Assembly: GCF_014212175.1 (NCBI RefSeq)
Contig: NZ_JACJVR010000079.1
Location: 1 to 64,000 of the forward strand
Reading direction: 5' to 3'
Source: Cohnella xylanilytica
Lineage (GTDB): Bacteria; Bacillota; Bacilli; Paenibacillales; Paenibacillaceae
DNA length: 64,000 nt
Positions 17,201-25,047 of this stretch are shown here, one piece after another. The notes under the pieces were generated by a model. That model made no database searches, was not told the DNA's origin, and was given only the letters and a program-made list of their open reading frames with translations. The translations under genes were made by a program, and so were the position numbers. Every line of letters starts with the position of its first letter. Within the stretch, counting starts at the first letter, position 1.

Positions 17201-18673
17201 GAGCGGCAGCAGCTCGGGGCGCCCCGAAGCCTCGCCGGACGCGGGGCTCGCGCCAAGCTCCGACAAGGCGCCCGAGCCCGTCTGCGGCGCCGGAATCGCC
17301 GTCGAAGCCGCGGGAGCCGGCGCCTCCTCCAGCACCGCGTGGCAGTTCGTGCCGCTGATGCCGAAGGAGCTGACGCCGCACCGGCGCGGCCCCTCCCCCG
17401 CCTCCCAATCGCGCAGGGACGTATTCACGTAGACCGGCGAATCGACGAACGGAATCCGCCGGTTCGGACGGTCGACGTGCAGCGTGGGAAAAATCTGCTT
17501 ATGCTTCAGCGACAATATCGCCTTCAGCAGCCCGGCGATGCCCGCCGCGTTGTCGAGATGGCCGAGGTTGCTCTTCACGGAGCCGACGGCGCAGAACTGC
17601 TTGCGGTCCGTGAACCGGCCGAACGCGCGGCGGATGCCTTCCAGCTCGATCGGATCGCCGAGCTTGGTGCCCGTACCGTGCGCTTCGATATAGCCGATCG
17701 TCTCCGGCCGGATGCCGGCCAGCCGCCATGCTTCCGCCAGAACGTCCGCCTGGGCGTCCGCGTTCGGGGCCGTGATGCCGACCGAGCCGCCGCCGTCCTG
17801 ATTGAGCGCGCTCGCCTTGACGACCGCGTAGATCGGGTCGCGGTCCGCGAGCGCCCGCCGCAGCGGCTTCAGCACGACGGCGGCGGCCCCTTCCCCGGTG
17901 CCGGTTCCGTCGGCGGCGTCGTCGAACGTCCGGGTCCGGGCCGTGGACGACTCGATCCCGACCTCGAACTCGCGCACCGGCAGCAGGTGCAGCTGCACGC
18001 CGCCCGCGATGGCGACGTCGCATTCTCCGTTGCGCAGCGCCTGGCAAGCCATATGGACGGCGACGAGCGAAGAGGAGCAGGTCGTGTCGACGAGCAGGCT
18101 CGGCCCGCGGAGGTCCAGCAGGTAGGACAGGCGGCTGGCGATGATCGGGCGGACGTTGCCCGGCATCGCCATCGACGCCGAGTCCGGCTCGACGCGGTCG
18201 ATCATCCGCTTGTAGTCCGAATCCGACCCGTAGCCGACGTAGACGCCGGTCCGGCTGCCCGCCAGCCTCCGCCCGCCCAGCCCGGCGTCCTCGACGGCGG
18301 ACCAGGCCGTCTCGAGGAACAGCCGCTGGTTCGGGTCGAGCAGGCCGGCTTCCTTCGGAGACAGCCTGAAGAAGGCGTAATCGAAGCGGTCGATCTCTTC
18401 GAGATAAGCGGCCTCGCCGTAGCGGACGCCGGCCGGGTCGACGCCCGTCGCCCGGAAGTAGCGGTCGGCGTCGGCCTTGCGGTTCGCCGGCAGCGGCCGC
18501 ACGGCGTCCAGGCCGGACCGAAGGGCTTCGAGCAGCTCCGCTTCCGTCTGCGCGAAGGGCAGCCTCAGGCCGATTCCGATGACGGCGATATCCGAAGCGG
18601 AAGCCGGCTCCCGGCGGGACGGCTCCCGCTCCTCGCCGTCGAGAGCCCCGAGCTTAACCGATTCGAAGCGCAT
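11258..18673 (-). CDS. AT-less PKS: KS-KR-ACP-KS-ACP-BtrH-like acyltransferase
   Basis: A 2471-residue trans-AT polyketide synthase. KS1 (residues about 30-450) has Cys in TTCSSS near 198 plus EAHGTGT and KSNLGH histidines. A KS-to-AT-type linker ends in LPTYPFERKRCW. KR (about 885-1100) has GGLGGVG and PYAAANAWLDAF. ACP1 has GGDSI near 1218. KS2 (about 1285-1710) has ACSSS near 1458, ETHGTGT and KANIGH. ACP2 has GGHSL near 1989. An Ala/Pro-rich linker leads to a C-terminal region (about 2140-2471) resembling the N-terminal domain of butirosin BtrH, with Cys2156 in RNCFFNS, His in DHTLLVFGYD and acidic residues in IVEHD. No AT, DH, ER or thioesterase domain is present. The ATG at 18673 follows GGGAGGTG; the gene overlaps the AT gene by about 20 bp. 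Confidence 0.93.
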   Translation of the reverse strand: MRFESVKLGALDGEEREPSRREPASASDIAVIGIGLRLPFAQTEAELLEALRSGLDAVRPLPANRKADADRYFRATGVDPAGVRYGEAAYLEEIDRFDYAFFRLSPKEAGLLDPNQRLFLETAWSAVEDAGLGGRRLAGSRTGVYVGYGSDSDYKRMIDRVEPDSASMAMPGNVRPIIASRLSYLLDLRGPSLLVDTTCSSSLVAVHMACQALRNGECDVAIAGGVQLHLLPVREFEVGIESSTARTRTFDDAADGTGTGEGAAAVVLKPLRRALADRDPIYAVVKASALNQDGGGSVGITAPNADAQADVLAEAWRLAGIRPETIGYIEAHGTGTKLGDPIELEGIRRAFGRFTDRKQFCAVGSVKSNLGHLDNAAGIAGLLKAILSLKHKQIFPTLHVDRPNRRIPFVDSPVYVNTSLRDWEAGEGPRRCGVSSFGISGTNCHAVLEEAPAPAASTAIPAPQTGSGALSELGASPASGEASGRPELLPLSARSAGALLELVRRYADELENRPGLRLAEVCYTAAVGRGHYPYRLAFPAGDCGELIRALRRAAASDPAQLRPAEEADEAASRAANEAIRRFAAEGFRGADRLRELGRLYEEGADPAWELLYRGRELGRVPLPTYPFERKRCWLRLPGEEAEAGSPSAARIPVAEEKPSFYWRAEWRPQPLSGSESRFQGDLLLVGGEELGERAAAKLRAWGAANVRTAGLVGAGASASSLPELSAIERYETAFARLLRDSASKAGARRIALFEREAGRSEEEAVWLRVPARVLGLLRALKAEEERETELCLIVPKAHRALGEDSFADPNLAAIAALGKAVQWELPRVSVRVLDYGDAVRDLDGLTAELAAPLRDGAEYKIAFRGGARYVERILPAERGGDAPAPIAWRTDGVYVVTGGLGGVGLVLAERIAAKGRARIALLGRSAFPPREAWDAVQAEAPDSRDAGRIASIRAMERAGASVETIRADVADESSLRDALEELRRRHGRINGIVHAAGSGDGDYLVRLTEERFEAIAEAKTKGALLLDRLTREDRPDFFVLCSSAITLVGGVGSGPYAAANAWLDAFAANRRAAGLPATSVGWPAWDGIGLSAGSPPDESKELFRVLSAAAGAAAFEELLTLPFGHVWVGEPNRDGRLFELADRLPFRLEPPAGANAGQERSRPPRPEPSAAPSPLPSVKLKGKGAGEAYTEIEAKVAGAWVKVLGYEELDVGDNFFELGGDSILITRLHKHIQELFPGRTRIADLFSHPTIAKLSAYLEAAERATAEPSKLSASQASSAAAAAPGEAEGIAIVGMTLRLPDAADLDGFWANLAAGRESIGAYPEARRADSRRFVATFTDVPDDKIRFSPGGYLEAVDGFDYGFFQLSPREASLMDPNQRLFLEACWEAIEDAGYGGGRLKGTRTGVYLGYADWPVYGQYITKKHPSLVQAAGAGNTPSLIASRIAYLLDLHGPAFLVDTACSSSLVAIHLACRAILGGECDAAIAGGVKVCLMPVEGVFEMGIESSRRQTRAFDDDSDGTVWGEGTVAFLLKPLSKALADRDRIYAVIKGSAINQDGASVGITAPNATAQEDVLARAWEDAGIDPATITYIETHGTGTKLGDPIEIDGIQRAFGRYTDRKQFCAVGSVKANIGHLDSAAGAAGLAKAIAALVHKRLPPALHFERPNRNIAFESSPVYVNDRLSDWETDGATPRRCGVSSFGFSGTNAHVVLEEAPPAAPARGAEDEPDRPRLLALSGRSAEALRESARRFLRFLDESGDSLDDVCGTANAGRGHYAHRQAYVFRSRAQLRGQLEAAVGASRGEALPDGVYAGEHRVVAGERESLGPGQLTAAGRRRLSEEAARLTEALREAEAGEAAGADEGWRELARLYAAGAEIDWERLYEGKKLRQVRVPTYPFQRSRCWVEPGPAETAAIRTEATPARAQAPATAYAPAPAEAALPGPSETEPFPEVALKGRESGVYGPLELRLGRLWGRLLGLGEIDVYDDFFDIGGHSLLAIEMETELARIGIAIDADDLYRHRTIVRLARHLEESGAAARIGEAEPDAAAQRPFFSTGPGDSSPLAGEDAIRPPAAAPAVVAPAAAPLDVAAPAAAALTDSSCPIDASEESDATGTPVPAFAAPAAPAIPAMAAPVAGGPEALVLPGIEPFNDIFYRNCFFNSLFPVVRAFGRSLAPYLANDRIVYGRSPEGRFFAGYEAVRPLAELFAASGIRAEARFGSDDIVGELVEGLSEGRPAIVWVDSYYESIRTDAYRKQHIDHTLLVFGYDRRERLFHIVEHDRRENLSYKRRTLPFEEMALSFAGFLENFADEGAHGATHYYFSPAPYPDDGPPDPVRLLARHLEDGDGRWAAGIRELEAFIGEYALLASPDGRLRERSAELVATMNEAIAAKQVERYRLNLLLPEAAEEDALLEEAIRLWEFVRKGTARLLYGAELRPETIAEGRERLSRLAEAEMQLQQLLMARLEAYAERAT

Positions 18674-20015
18674 GCCCTTCACCTCCCGCCTCCGCGCCGT
18701 CCCCGGTCCATTCGGGGAACAGCGCGGCCGTTCCCGTCCTCTCCACGATCTCGCGAAGCCTCTGGGACCGTTCGCCCTCGGGAACCCCCTTCGTCTCCAG
18801 AATCCGGATCAACAGGCCGAACGCCTCCTTCATCTCTCCCGGATCCGGCCCGCGTTCCTCCGCGTCCAGCTTCTCCTGGATCGCCTCGATGCCCCGGTAC
18901 GGCTCGATCGCGCCGCTCCGGTACGCGGCTTCGTCCCAGTTGCGGTTGCGGGTGGCGACGGCGGCGGTCAGGCATCGGACGACGAAGCCGCGGGCATTAT
19001 CGCCATAAGCGGTCTCTCCATAAGCGCTGCCGCCGTCGGCGCTGCGGCCGGACGGGCGTCTCTCCAGCAGCGGAGCGAGCCCCTCCCGTATCGCGGAAAA
19101 TTGCTCCGGCCGCTCGAACGAATAGGCCGCCAGCTCCTTCGCGTTCGCCTTCGCCAGCCGGGTCAGCACCGTCTGCGGGCCGAGCTCGACGACGGCCGAC
19201 ACGCCCGCCCGGACGAGATGCCGCATCGCCTCGTCCCACCGGACGGGCGAGGCGATCTGCTCGACCAGCCGGCGCGCGATCGTCTCCGGGCCGCCGGAAT
19301 GAGGCTCCCCCGTCGCGTTGGACAGCACCGGCCAACTCGGCTCCTGGAATTCGAAGCCGCGCAGCGCCTCCGCCAGCTTGGCCGCCGCCGGCTTCATGAG
19401 CGGGCTGTGGAACGGCGCCCCCACGTTCAAGTAAGCCGTCCGCGCGCCGAGCCGCTCCAACTCCTCGGCCGCCCGCCGCACCGCCTCGGCGCGGCCGGAG
19501 ACGACCGTCTGCTCGGGAGAATTCCGATTCGACACGACGACCTCCGCCCCCGGCGCGGAGAGCCGGCGGCAGATATGCTCGACTTCCTCCCGGCCGATGC
19601 CGAGCACGGCGCACATCGCCCCGGCGCCTTCGTCGGCGGCCTCCTGCATGAACTTCCCGCGCAGCGACACCAGCCTCAAGGCGTCGGCGAACCCGATCGC
19701 TCCGGCGCAGGCGAGCGCCGTCCATTCGCCGAGGCTGTGCCCCGCCGCGCAATCCGGCTCGGCCCCGAGCCGCTCGGCGAACGCGCGGTGGGCCGCCACG
19801 CCGACCGTCAGCAGCGCGGGCTGCGTGAATTCGGTCCGCGTCAGCGTCCGCGCGTCGCCCTCGAGGAAGATCTCGCTCAGCTTGTAGCCCAGCGCGTCGT
19901 CCGCCTCTTCGAACGTCCGCCGCGCCGCGGCCGACCCGTCCCGCAGCTCCTTGCCCATTCCGACGTATTGGGAGCCTTGGCCGGGATATAACGCCGCCCA
20001 TTTAGCCATGCTCAT
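18654..20015 (-). CDS. Trans-acting malonyl acyltransferase with C-terminal extension
   Basis: A 453-residue FabD-like acyltransferase. The N-terminal PGQGSQYVGMG, the catalytic serine in GHSLGEW (about residue 92) and the histidine in APFHSPLM are present. It would load malonyl units onto the ACPs of the AT-less PKS. After the AT fold (about 1-310) there is an extension of about 140 residues with a conserved-looking NRNWDEAAYRSG...IEPYRGI segment that I associate with some trans-AT proteins but cannot assign a function. It starts within the end of the LLM monooxygenase gene (14-bp overlap) and ends within the start of the PKS gene, indicating tight co-translation. Confidence 0.93.
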   Translation of the reverse strand: MSMAKWAALYPGQGSQYVGMGKELRDGSAAARRTFEEADDALGYKLSEIFLEGDARTLTRTEFTQPALLTVGVAAHRAFAERLGAEPDCAAGHSLGEWTALACAGAIGFADALRLVSLRGKFMQEAADEGAGAMCAVLGIGREEVEHICRRLSAPGAEVVVSNRNSPEQTVVSGRAEAVRRAAEELERLGARTAYLNVGAPFHSPLMKPAAAKLAEALRGFEFQEPSWPVLSNATGEPHSGGPETIARRLVEQIASPVRWDEAMRHLVRAGVSAVVELGPQTVLTRLAKANAKELAAYSFERPEQFSAIREGLAPLLERRPSGRSADGGSAYGETAYGDNARGFVVRCLTAAVATRNRNWDEAAYRSGAIEPYRGIEAIQEKLDAEERGPDPGEMKEAFGLLIRILETKGVPEGERSQRLREIVERTGTAALFPEWTGDGAEAGGEGHALRIG

Positions 20016-21156
20016 CGCTCCTCTCCTTCGCGGCCGAAGCCGCTAGCTTCCGTCTCAAACGGTCGATTCGCTCCAGGCTGGCCTCCGTCTCCTTGTCCGG
20101 AACCCCGAAGTCGATCAGGCAGGCGATCTCGTCGACCCCGGCGGCGAACAGCCGCTCCGCCTTGGCCGAGCACGTCTCCACCGTCCCGAACAGCGCGCTG
20201 TCGTTCCAATACCGCTCGAACGCGATCTGCGCGAGCGCGCGGCGGTGCCGTTCGCCCACCTGGGCCGGATCGATGCGGAGCTCCCTCGCGATCATGGCCG
20301 GGTCGTACAGCTCCGTATGATGAATCAGGTAGCGGATCATCGGCTCCCGCACCGTCGCGCGGACCTCCGCGGGATCGTCCCCGAGGAAGGTATGAAGCAT
20401 AAGCGTCACTTGGCCCCCCGAATGCCCGCCTTCCCGAAGCGCCGAGCGATAGACCGCCATGTTCTCCTCCAGCTCGGCCGGGGTAATCGCGTAGAGCGCG
20501 GTCAGCACGTTCGCCCCGATCTCGCCGGCTCTGCGCCACGTGTCGCGCGTGCGGGCCGTCGTGATCCAGACGGGCAGCTCCCGCTGCACCGGAGGCGGAT
20601 AAATCCGCGCGATCTCGTGCTCGGAGCCGCCTGCCGGGAACGTGACGGGCTCCCCCCGCCACAGCTTCCGAAGAACGCCGAGCCGCTCGAACATCGCTTC
20701 CCGGCGAATCTCGTACAGCTCCGGGGCCAGCACGTATTCCTTCGGATGCCAGCCGTAGGTGACCGACAGTCCCGCCCGGCCGCCCGACAGGTTGTCGACG
20801 ACCGACCAATCCTCCGCCACGCGGATCGGATGATGGAACGGCAGCGAGAGGCTCCCCGCCCGGATGCCGATCCGGTTCGTCCGGGCCGCGACGGCCGCGC
20901 CGAGCACGGACGGGTTGGGGAACAGCCCGCCGAACCGGTGGAAGTGCCGCTCGGGCGTCCACACCGCTTCGAATCCGCGCTCGTCGGCGAAGGCCGCGAT
21001 CTCCAGAAGCGATTCGTACTTGCCCCTCTCCTTCTCCTCGCCGTCCGACGAGAAGAAGAACAGGCTGAACGCCGGTCCCGCGCGTTCCGAATTCCCCGGG
21101 GCGCCGCTTCGGGCGCCTCCGAACGCCGGCCGGTCCGGGCCGAGCTCGACGGACAT
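20002..21156 (-). CDS. LLM-class flavin-dependent monooxygenase (MupA-like)
   Basis: A 384-residue luciferase-like TIM-barrel oxidoreductase: FSLFFFSSDGEE start, VWTPERHFHRFGGLFPNPSVL, RIGIRAGSLSLPFHHPIRVAEDW and GRAGLSVTYGWHPKEY. These match the natural-product LLM family often found in trans-AT PKS and NRPS clusters, either stand-alone or embedded in modules. It probably uses reduced flavin and oxygen to hydroxylate or otherwise oxidise a carrier-bound intermediate. The ATG at 21156 has a strong AAAGGAGGGG site; the 240-codon upstream extension of this frame is antisense-type noise. A separate flavin reductase is not seen in the window. Confidence 0.92.
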   Translation of the reverse strand: MSVELGPDRPAFGGARSGAPGNSERAGPAFSLFFFSSDGEEKERGKYESLLEIAAFADERGFEAVWTPERHFHRFGGLFPNPSVLGAAVAARTNRIGIRAGSLSLPFHHPIRVAEDWSVVDNLSGGRAGLSVTYGWHPKEYVLAPELYEIRREAMFERLGVLRKLWRGEPVTFPAGGSEHEIARIYPPPVQRELPVWITTARTRDTWRRAGEIGANVLTALYAITPAELEENMAVYRSALREGGHSGGQVTLMLHTFLGDDPAEVRATVREPMIRYLIHHTELYDPAMIARELRIDPAQVGERHRRALAQIAFERYWNDSALFGTVETCSAKAERLFAAGVDEIACLIDFGVPDKETEASLERIDRLRRKLAASAAKERSDEHG

Positions 21157-21191
21157 GAACGACCCCTCCTTTTTCTCCCGATGACGACGAC

Positions 21192-24100
21192 TTAAGACGA
21201 TGCGACCCCGGTGCCGGACAGCTGCCGAAGCAGGTGCGCGTACGAGCGGACGAGCCGCTCCATCTTCTCCCGAAGCAGCCGGCTCCCGTCGAACCATAGC
21301 GACAGCCCGACGTCCCGAGGCCCGGCCTCCTCGATTCCGAGCAGAAGCCCGTGCCGGCGGACCAGACCCTCGTCGGGGACCGCCTCGCCCTCCCGGAACG
21401 CCAGCGGCAGCGTCTCGCGCTCCCCTCTCTCCGGCACGAACCGTCCCGTCGTCCCGAGCGGATAGCCGCCTTCGGCGTCCTCGGCCGATCTCCGGTCGCG
21501 CACGGCGGCGAACAGGTCGGGGAAGCCGCCCAGCCGGTCGAGCTCGATGCGGAGCGGAAGCGCCGTCCTTCCTCCCCGCCCCGCGACGTGAAGAACCGCC
21601 GTCCGAAGGCCCGTCACTTCCGTGAACAGGTACCCCCACATGGCCAGCAGAACGTCGAACCGCTCGACCCCGTGCTCGGACGCGACGGACGCGAGCCCCG
21701 CGGCCAGCTGCGGATCGAGCCGCGAACGAAGCAGACTCTCTCCCTCCGGCCCCCAGCCGAAATAATCGGCGGGAAGCGGCTGGTAAGCCGCCGCCGCGAC
21801 GTCTCCGCCTTCTCTGTTCGCGTCGAGGCCGGCCCCGTCCGCCCCCCCTTCCGACGGCCGCCGCCGGTCGATCCATTCGGCCTGCTTGCGGACGGTCGGC
21901 AGCGAGAACAGCTCCGTGACGGAGAGCCCGGCCGCGAACTCTCTCTCAAGCCGCGCCTGCAGCTGCATCAGAAGAAGGGAGTTGCCCCCGACGTCGAAAA
22001 AGGAATCGTGCGCCCCGACCCGCTCCAGCCGGAGCACCTCCCGCCAGACGGCGGCGACGGCCCGTTCCGTCCCGCTTCTCTCCCCGCTCTCCTCCGCTCC
22101 CGAGGGCAGCCGGTCCGGAGAGCGCAGCAGGGCCTTTTTGTCCGCCTTGTCGTTGCCCGTCCTGGGAATGGCCCCGATCCGGTAATAAGAGGTCGGAATC
22201 ATGTAATAGGGAACCTTCCCGGCCAGATGCTCCCTCAGCTCGCGGGCCGTCGTCCCTTCCCCGGTCACCAGGTAGGCGGAGAGCGCCTTCGCTCCCCCGG
22301 CGTCGTCGGCCGCGAGCACGACGGCCTCGGCGACGGCCGGATGCTCGAGCAGCGCCAGCTCCACCTCCCGCGGGTCGACCCGGTAGCCCCGGATCTTCAC
22401 CTGCTCGTCGACCCGCCCCGCGAACCGGACGCTGCCGTCCGCCCGCCAGACGCCGAGGTCTCCGGTCCGGTACATCCGCTCCCCCGGCCGGAACGGGTCC
22501 GGCACGAACCTGTCGCGGGTCAGCTCCTCCCGGTTCAGATAGCCTCTCGCCACGCCGCGGCCGGAGATGCAGATCTCCCCGGGCACGCCTACGGGCATCA
22601 GGCGGCCGGCGGCGTCGAGAATGTAGACGTTGTAGCCGGCGATCGGCGTCCCGATCGGAACGTTCTTGAGGGGCTCCTCGCCGCACCGCCAGTACGTGGC
22701 GCAGACGGTCGCTTCCGTCGGCCCGTACGAGTTGTACACGCTAGCCCTGCGAACGAGGCGGGAGTAATGCTCGTATTTGAAAACGTCGCCCCCGCTAATA
22801 TAAGCGCGAACCCCCGGCACCCCGCCCCGCTTGTTCAGCTCGCTGAGCAGCAGGGGCTGGACGGTGACGATCGTCACCCCGTTCGCTTCGATCAGCCGGA
22901 CGAGCCGGTCCGGGTCGAGAACGTCCTCCCGGTCCGCGACGACGACCGTTCCCCCGCTTAACAGCGCGGGGTACGCCTCCTCGACGAAGTGGTCGAACGA
23001 GCAGGACGCCTGCTGGAGGACGACGTCGTCGGGACCGAGCCGGAACTCCGCCCGGAACGCCGAGACGTAGGCCATCAGGTGGCGGTGCTCGGTCAGAACC
23101 CCCTTAGGCCGTCCCGTCGACCCCGACGTGTAGATCACGTAGGCGAGCCGGCTCGCGCCGTCCTCGTCTTCCTCCTCGTCGTCATAATCTTCTTCCTCCG
23201 GCCAGGCCTCCCGGTCCGGCTCCGAATTCGGCCCTCCGAACGGAACGACGGTTCCGCCGAACGGCAGCCCGTTCTCCTCGCCTTCGGGAACGATCAGGAC
23301 GTCCGCGCCGCTGTCTTCCAAAATGTAAGAGATTCTCGCCGCCGCGAACAAGCGGTCGATCGGAATGTAGCCGCCCCCCGCCTTCAGGACGGCCAGCATG
23401 GCGGCGAACAGATCCGCGTCCCGGTCAAGCAGCAGCGCGACGAGCCGGTCGCGGGCGACTCCCGCCCGGCGAAGCCGGCGAGCGAGCCGGTCGGCGCGGG
23501 CGTTCAGCTCGCCGTACGTGCAGACGGCTCCGGCGCGGACGACGGCGGGACGGTCCGGCCCCCGCCGGACCTGCTCCTCGAACGCGCGGTGGACGAGCAG
23601 CGCGCTCCGCTCCCCGAGCGGGCGGTTGAAGACGTTCAGGATGCGCTCCTTCTCGGCGTCGGTCGCCAGCTCGAGCGAGCCGACGGTTCTCCCGGGATCG
23701 CCGAGCACCTGCCTAAGAAGATGCCGGTAATACTCCGCCATCCGCGCGACGTCCTCCTCCGCGAACCGGTCGCGCGCGTATTCGAAGTCGAGCCCCCACT
23801 CCCCGAACGTCCGGATGCCGAGGGTGAGCCGATAATGGGTCGCTTCCTTCATCCGGTACCCGGCCACGGCCAGGCTCTCGCTCCGCAGCGAAGCTTCGTC
23901 CAGCGGGTAATTGTCCAGCACGACGAGAGTCTCGAACAGGTCGTCGGCGCTCTCCGCCCCGCTCCAGCGGGCGATGTCCGTCAGCGGCGCGCTCTCGTAC
24001 GGCTCCCGCTTCCGCAGCGCCTCGGCCGTCCGGCGGACGAGGCTCTCCGCGCTGTCGCCGTCCTCGATGGAGAGCCGCAGCGGAACCGTGTTGATGAACA

Positions 24101-25022
24101 AGCCGATCATCTCTTCCACGCCTTCCAGCTCGGGCGTCCGTCCGGAGACGGTCGTGCCGAAGACGACGTCGCGGGAGCCGGGGGAGCAGCCCCGAAGCAG
24201 GAGCGCCCAGACGGCGTACAGAACGGCGGCGGCGGTCGCGCCCCGGCTCCTGGCGAACGCGGTCAACGCCGCGACTTCGCCGGGAGCGAGCGAGACCGAG
24301 TAATACCCCGGTTCCCCGTCCCCCGCGCCGGAAGCGGCGGCGTCCGTCTCCGCCTCGAACGGCAGCAGCGCCCGGTCGCCGGGATCGGCCATATAGTCCG
24401 TCCAGTAAGCGCGCCGTTCTTCCTTGTCCGCCCTCTGATGCCAGGCGACGAATTCCTTGAATCTCGGCTTCGGCTTGGCCGGCGGCTCCCGGTCCCGTTC
24501 TCCCCGGACGCAAGCGTCGTAGGCCGCCAGCCATTCCCGGAGCAGAATGCCGTTGCTCCAGCCGTCGAACAGAATATGGTGCCACGTCACGATCATCTCG
24601 AGGCTCCTCTCGTCCAGCCGGCAGGCCAGCACGCGGAGCGGCTCGGCGGCGATATCCGGCGCGGCGCGCCTCTCCTCCTCCCTGGCTTCCCCGAGAAGCC
24701 GCTCCCGCTCCGCGGGCGGATAAGCCGAATAGTCCCGCTCCGCGATCGGAATCTCGTGCTCGCGCAGCGTGATCTGCACGGGGTGCTCCAGCTTCTCCCA
24801 GCGGAACACCGTCCGCAGCATCTCGTTGGCGCGGGCGACCCGCCGCCACGCGAAGCGCAGCGCGTCCATGCTCGGCTCTCCGGCCAGGCGAAGGCTGAGC
24901 TGCTGGCAATAGCGCCCCGCGTCCTTGCCGCTGCGGTAATGATAGAGGAGTCCCTCCTGCGCGGGCGTCAATGCCGCGATGTCCTCGATGTTCGCCCGAT
25001 CCAGCTTGATGGCGCCGTTCAT
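21192..25022 (-). CDS. NRPS: C-A-T plus C-terminal half condensation domain
   Basis: A 1276-residue synthetase. C domain (about 15-440) has an intact HHILFDGWS. A domain (about 470-980) has YTSGSTGRPKG, NSYGPTEATVC, RTGDLG and a variant A10 (RTGNDKADK). The ten-residue specificity code I read is D-H-E-T-I-G-S-V-C-K, close to the Lys code DAESIGSVCK I recall for bacitracin synthetase, so a basic residue is likely. An acidic insert (EEEDYDDEEEDEDG) precedes A3. The T domain has GGNSLLL near 1012. The last 200 residues resemble only the C-terminal lobe of a C domain and lack HHxxxDG. The ATG at 25022 follows AGGGAGGT. It should condense this residue onto the acyl-D-Asn starter and pass it to the PKS. 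Confidence 0.93.
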   Translation of the reverse strand: MNGAIKLDRANIEDIAALTPAQEGLLYHYRSGKDAGRYCQQLSLRLAGEPSMDALRFAWRRVARANEMLRTVFRWEKLEHPVQITLREHEIPIAERDYSAYPPAERERLLGEAREEERRAAPDIAAEPLRVLACRLDERSLEMIVTWHHILFDGWSNGILLREWLAAYDACVRGERDREPPAKPKPRFKEFVAWHQRADKEERRAYWTDYMADPGDRALLPFEAETDAAASGAGDGEPGYYSVSLAPGEVAALTAFARSRGATAAAVLYAVWALLLRGCSPGSRDVVFGTTVSGRTPELEGVEEMIGLFINTVPLRLSIEDGDSAESLVRRTAEALRKREPYESAPLTDIARWSGAESADDLFETLVVLDNYPLDEASLRSESLAVAGYRMKEATHYRLTLGIRTFGEWGLDFEYARDRFAEEDVARMAEYYRHLLRQVLGDPGRTVGSLELATDAEKERILNVFNRPLGERSALLVHRAFEEQVRRGPDRPAVVRAGAVCTYGELNARADRLARRLRRAGVARDRLVALLLDRDADLFAAMLAVLKAGGGYIPIDRLFAAARISYILEDSGADVLIVPEGEENGLPFGGTVVPFGGPNSEPDREAWPEEEDYDDEEEDEDGASRLAYVIYTSGSTGRPKGVLTEHRHLMAYVSAFRAEFRLGPDDVVLQQASCSFDHFVEEAYPALLSGGTVVVADREDVLDPDRLVRLIEANGVTIVTVQPLLLSELNKRGGVPGVRAYISGGDVFKYEHYSRLVRRASVYNSYGPTEATVCATYWRCGEEPLKNVPIGTPIAGYNVYILDAAGRLMPVGVPGEICISGRGVARGYLNREELTRDRFVPDPFRPGERMYRTGDLGVWRADGSVRFAGRVDEQVKIRGYRVDPREVELALLEHPAVAEAVVLAADDAGGAKALSAYLVTGEGTTARELREHLAGKVPYYMIPTSYYRIGAIPRTGNDKADKKALLRSPDRLPSGAEESGERSGTERAVAAVWREVLRLERVGAHDSFFDVGGNSLLLMQLQARLEREFAAGLSVTELFSLPTVRKQAEWIDRRRPSEGGADGAGLDANREGGDVAAAAYQPLPADYFGWGPEGESLLRSRLDPQLAAGLASVASEHGVERFDVLLAMWGYLFTEVTGLRTAVLHVAGRGGRTALPLRIELDRLGGFPDLFAAVRDRRSAEDAEGGYPLGTTGRFVPERGERETLPLAFREGEAVPDEGLVRRHGLLLGIEEAGPRDVGLSLWFDGSRLLREKMERLVRSYAHLLRQLSGTGVASS

Positions 25023-25047
25023 CGGCCTTGACCTCCCTTGTCGGCGG

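Noticed and set aside
11258..18673. Long antisense open frames over the PKS and NRPS genes
   Set aside because: They follow from high GC at third codon positions; their sequences are Arg/Ala/Gly-rich with no domain pattern, while the minus-strand frames contain complete catalytic motifs.
20002..21876. Long N-terminal extension of the LLM monooxygenase frame
   Set aside because: It is low-complexity Arg/Gly/Ala-rich sequence antiparallel in frame to the NRPS end, and a strong ribosome site marks the start at 21156.
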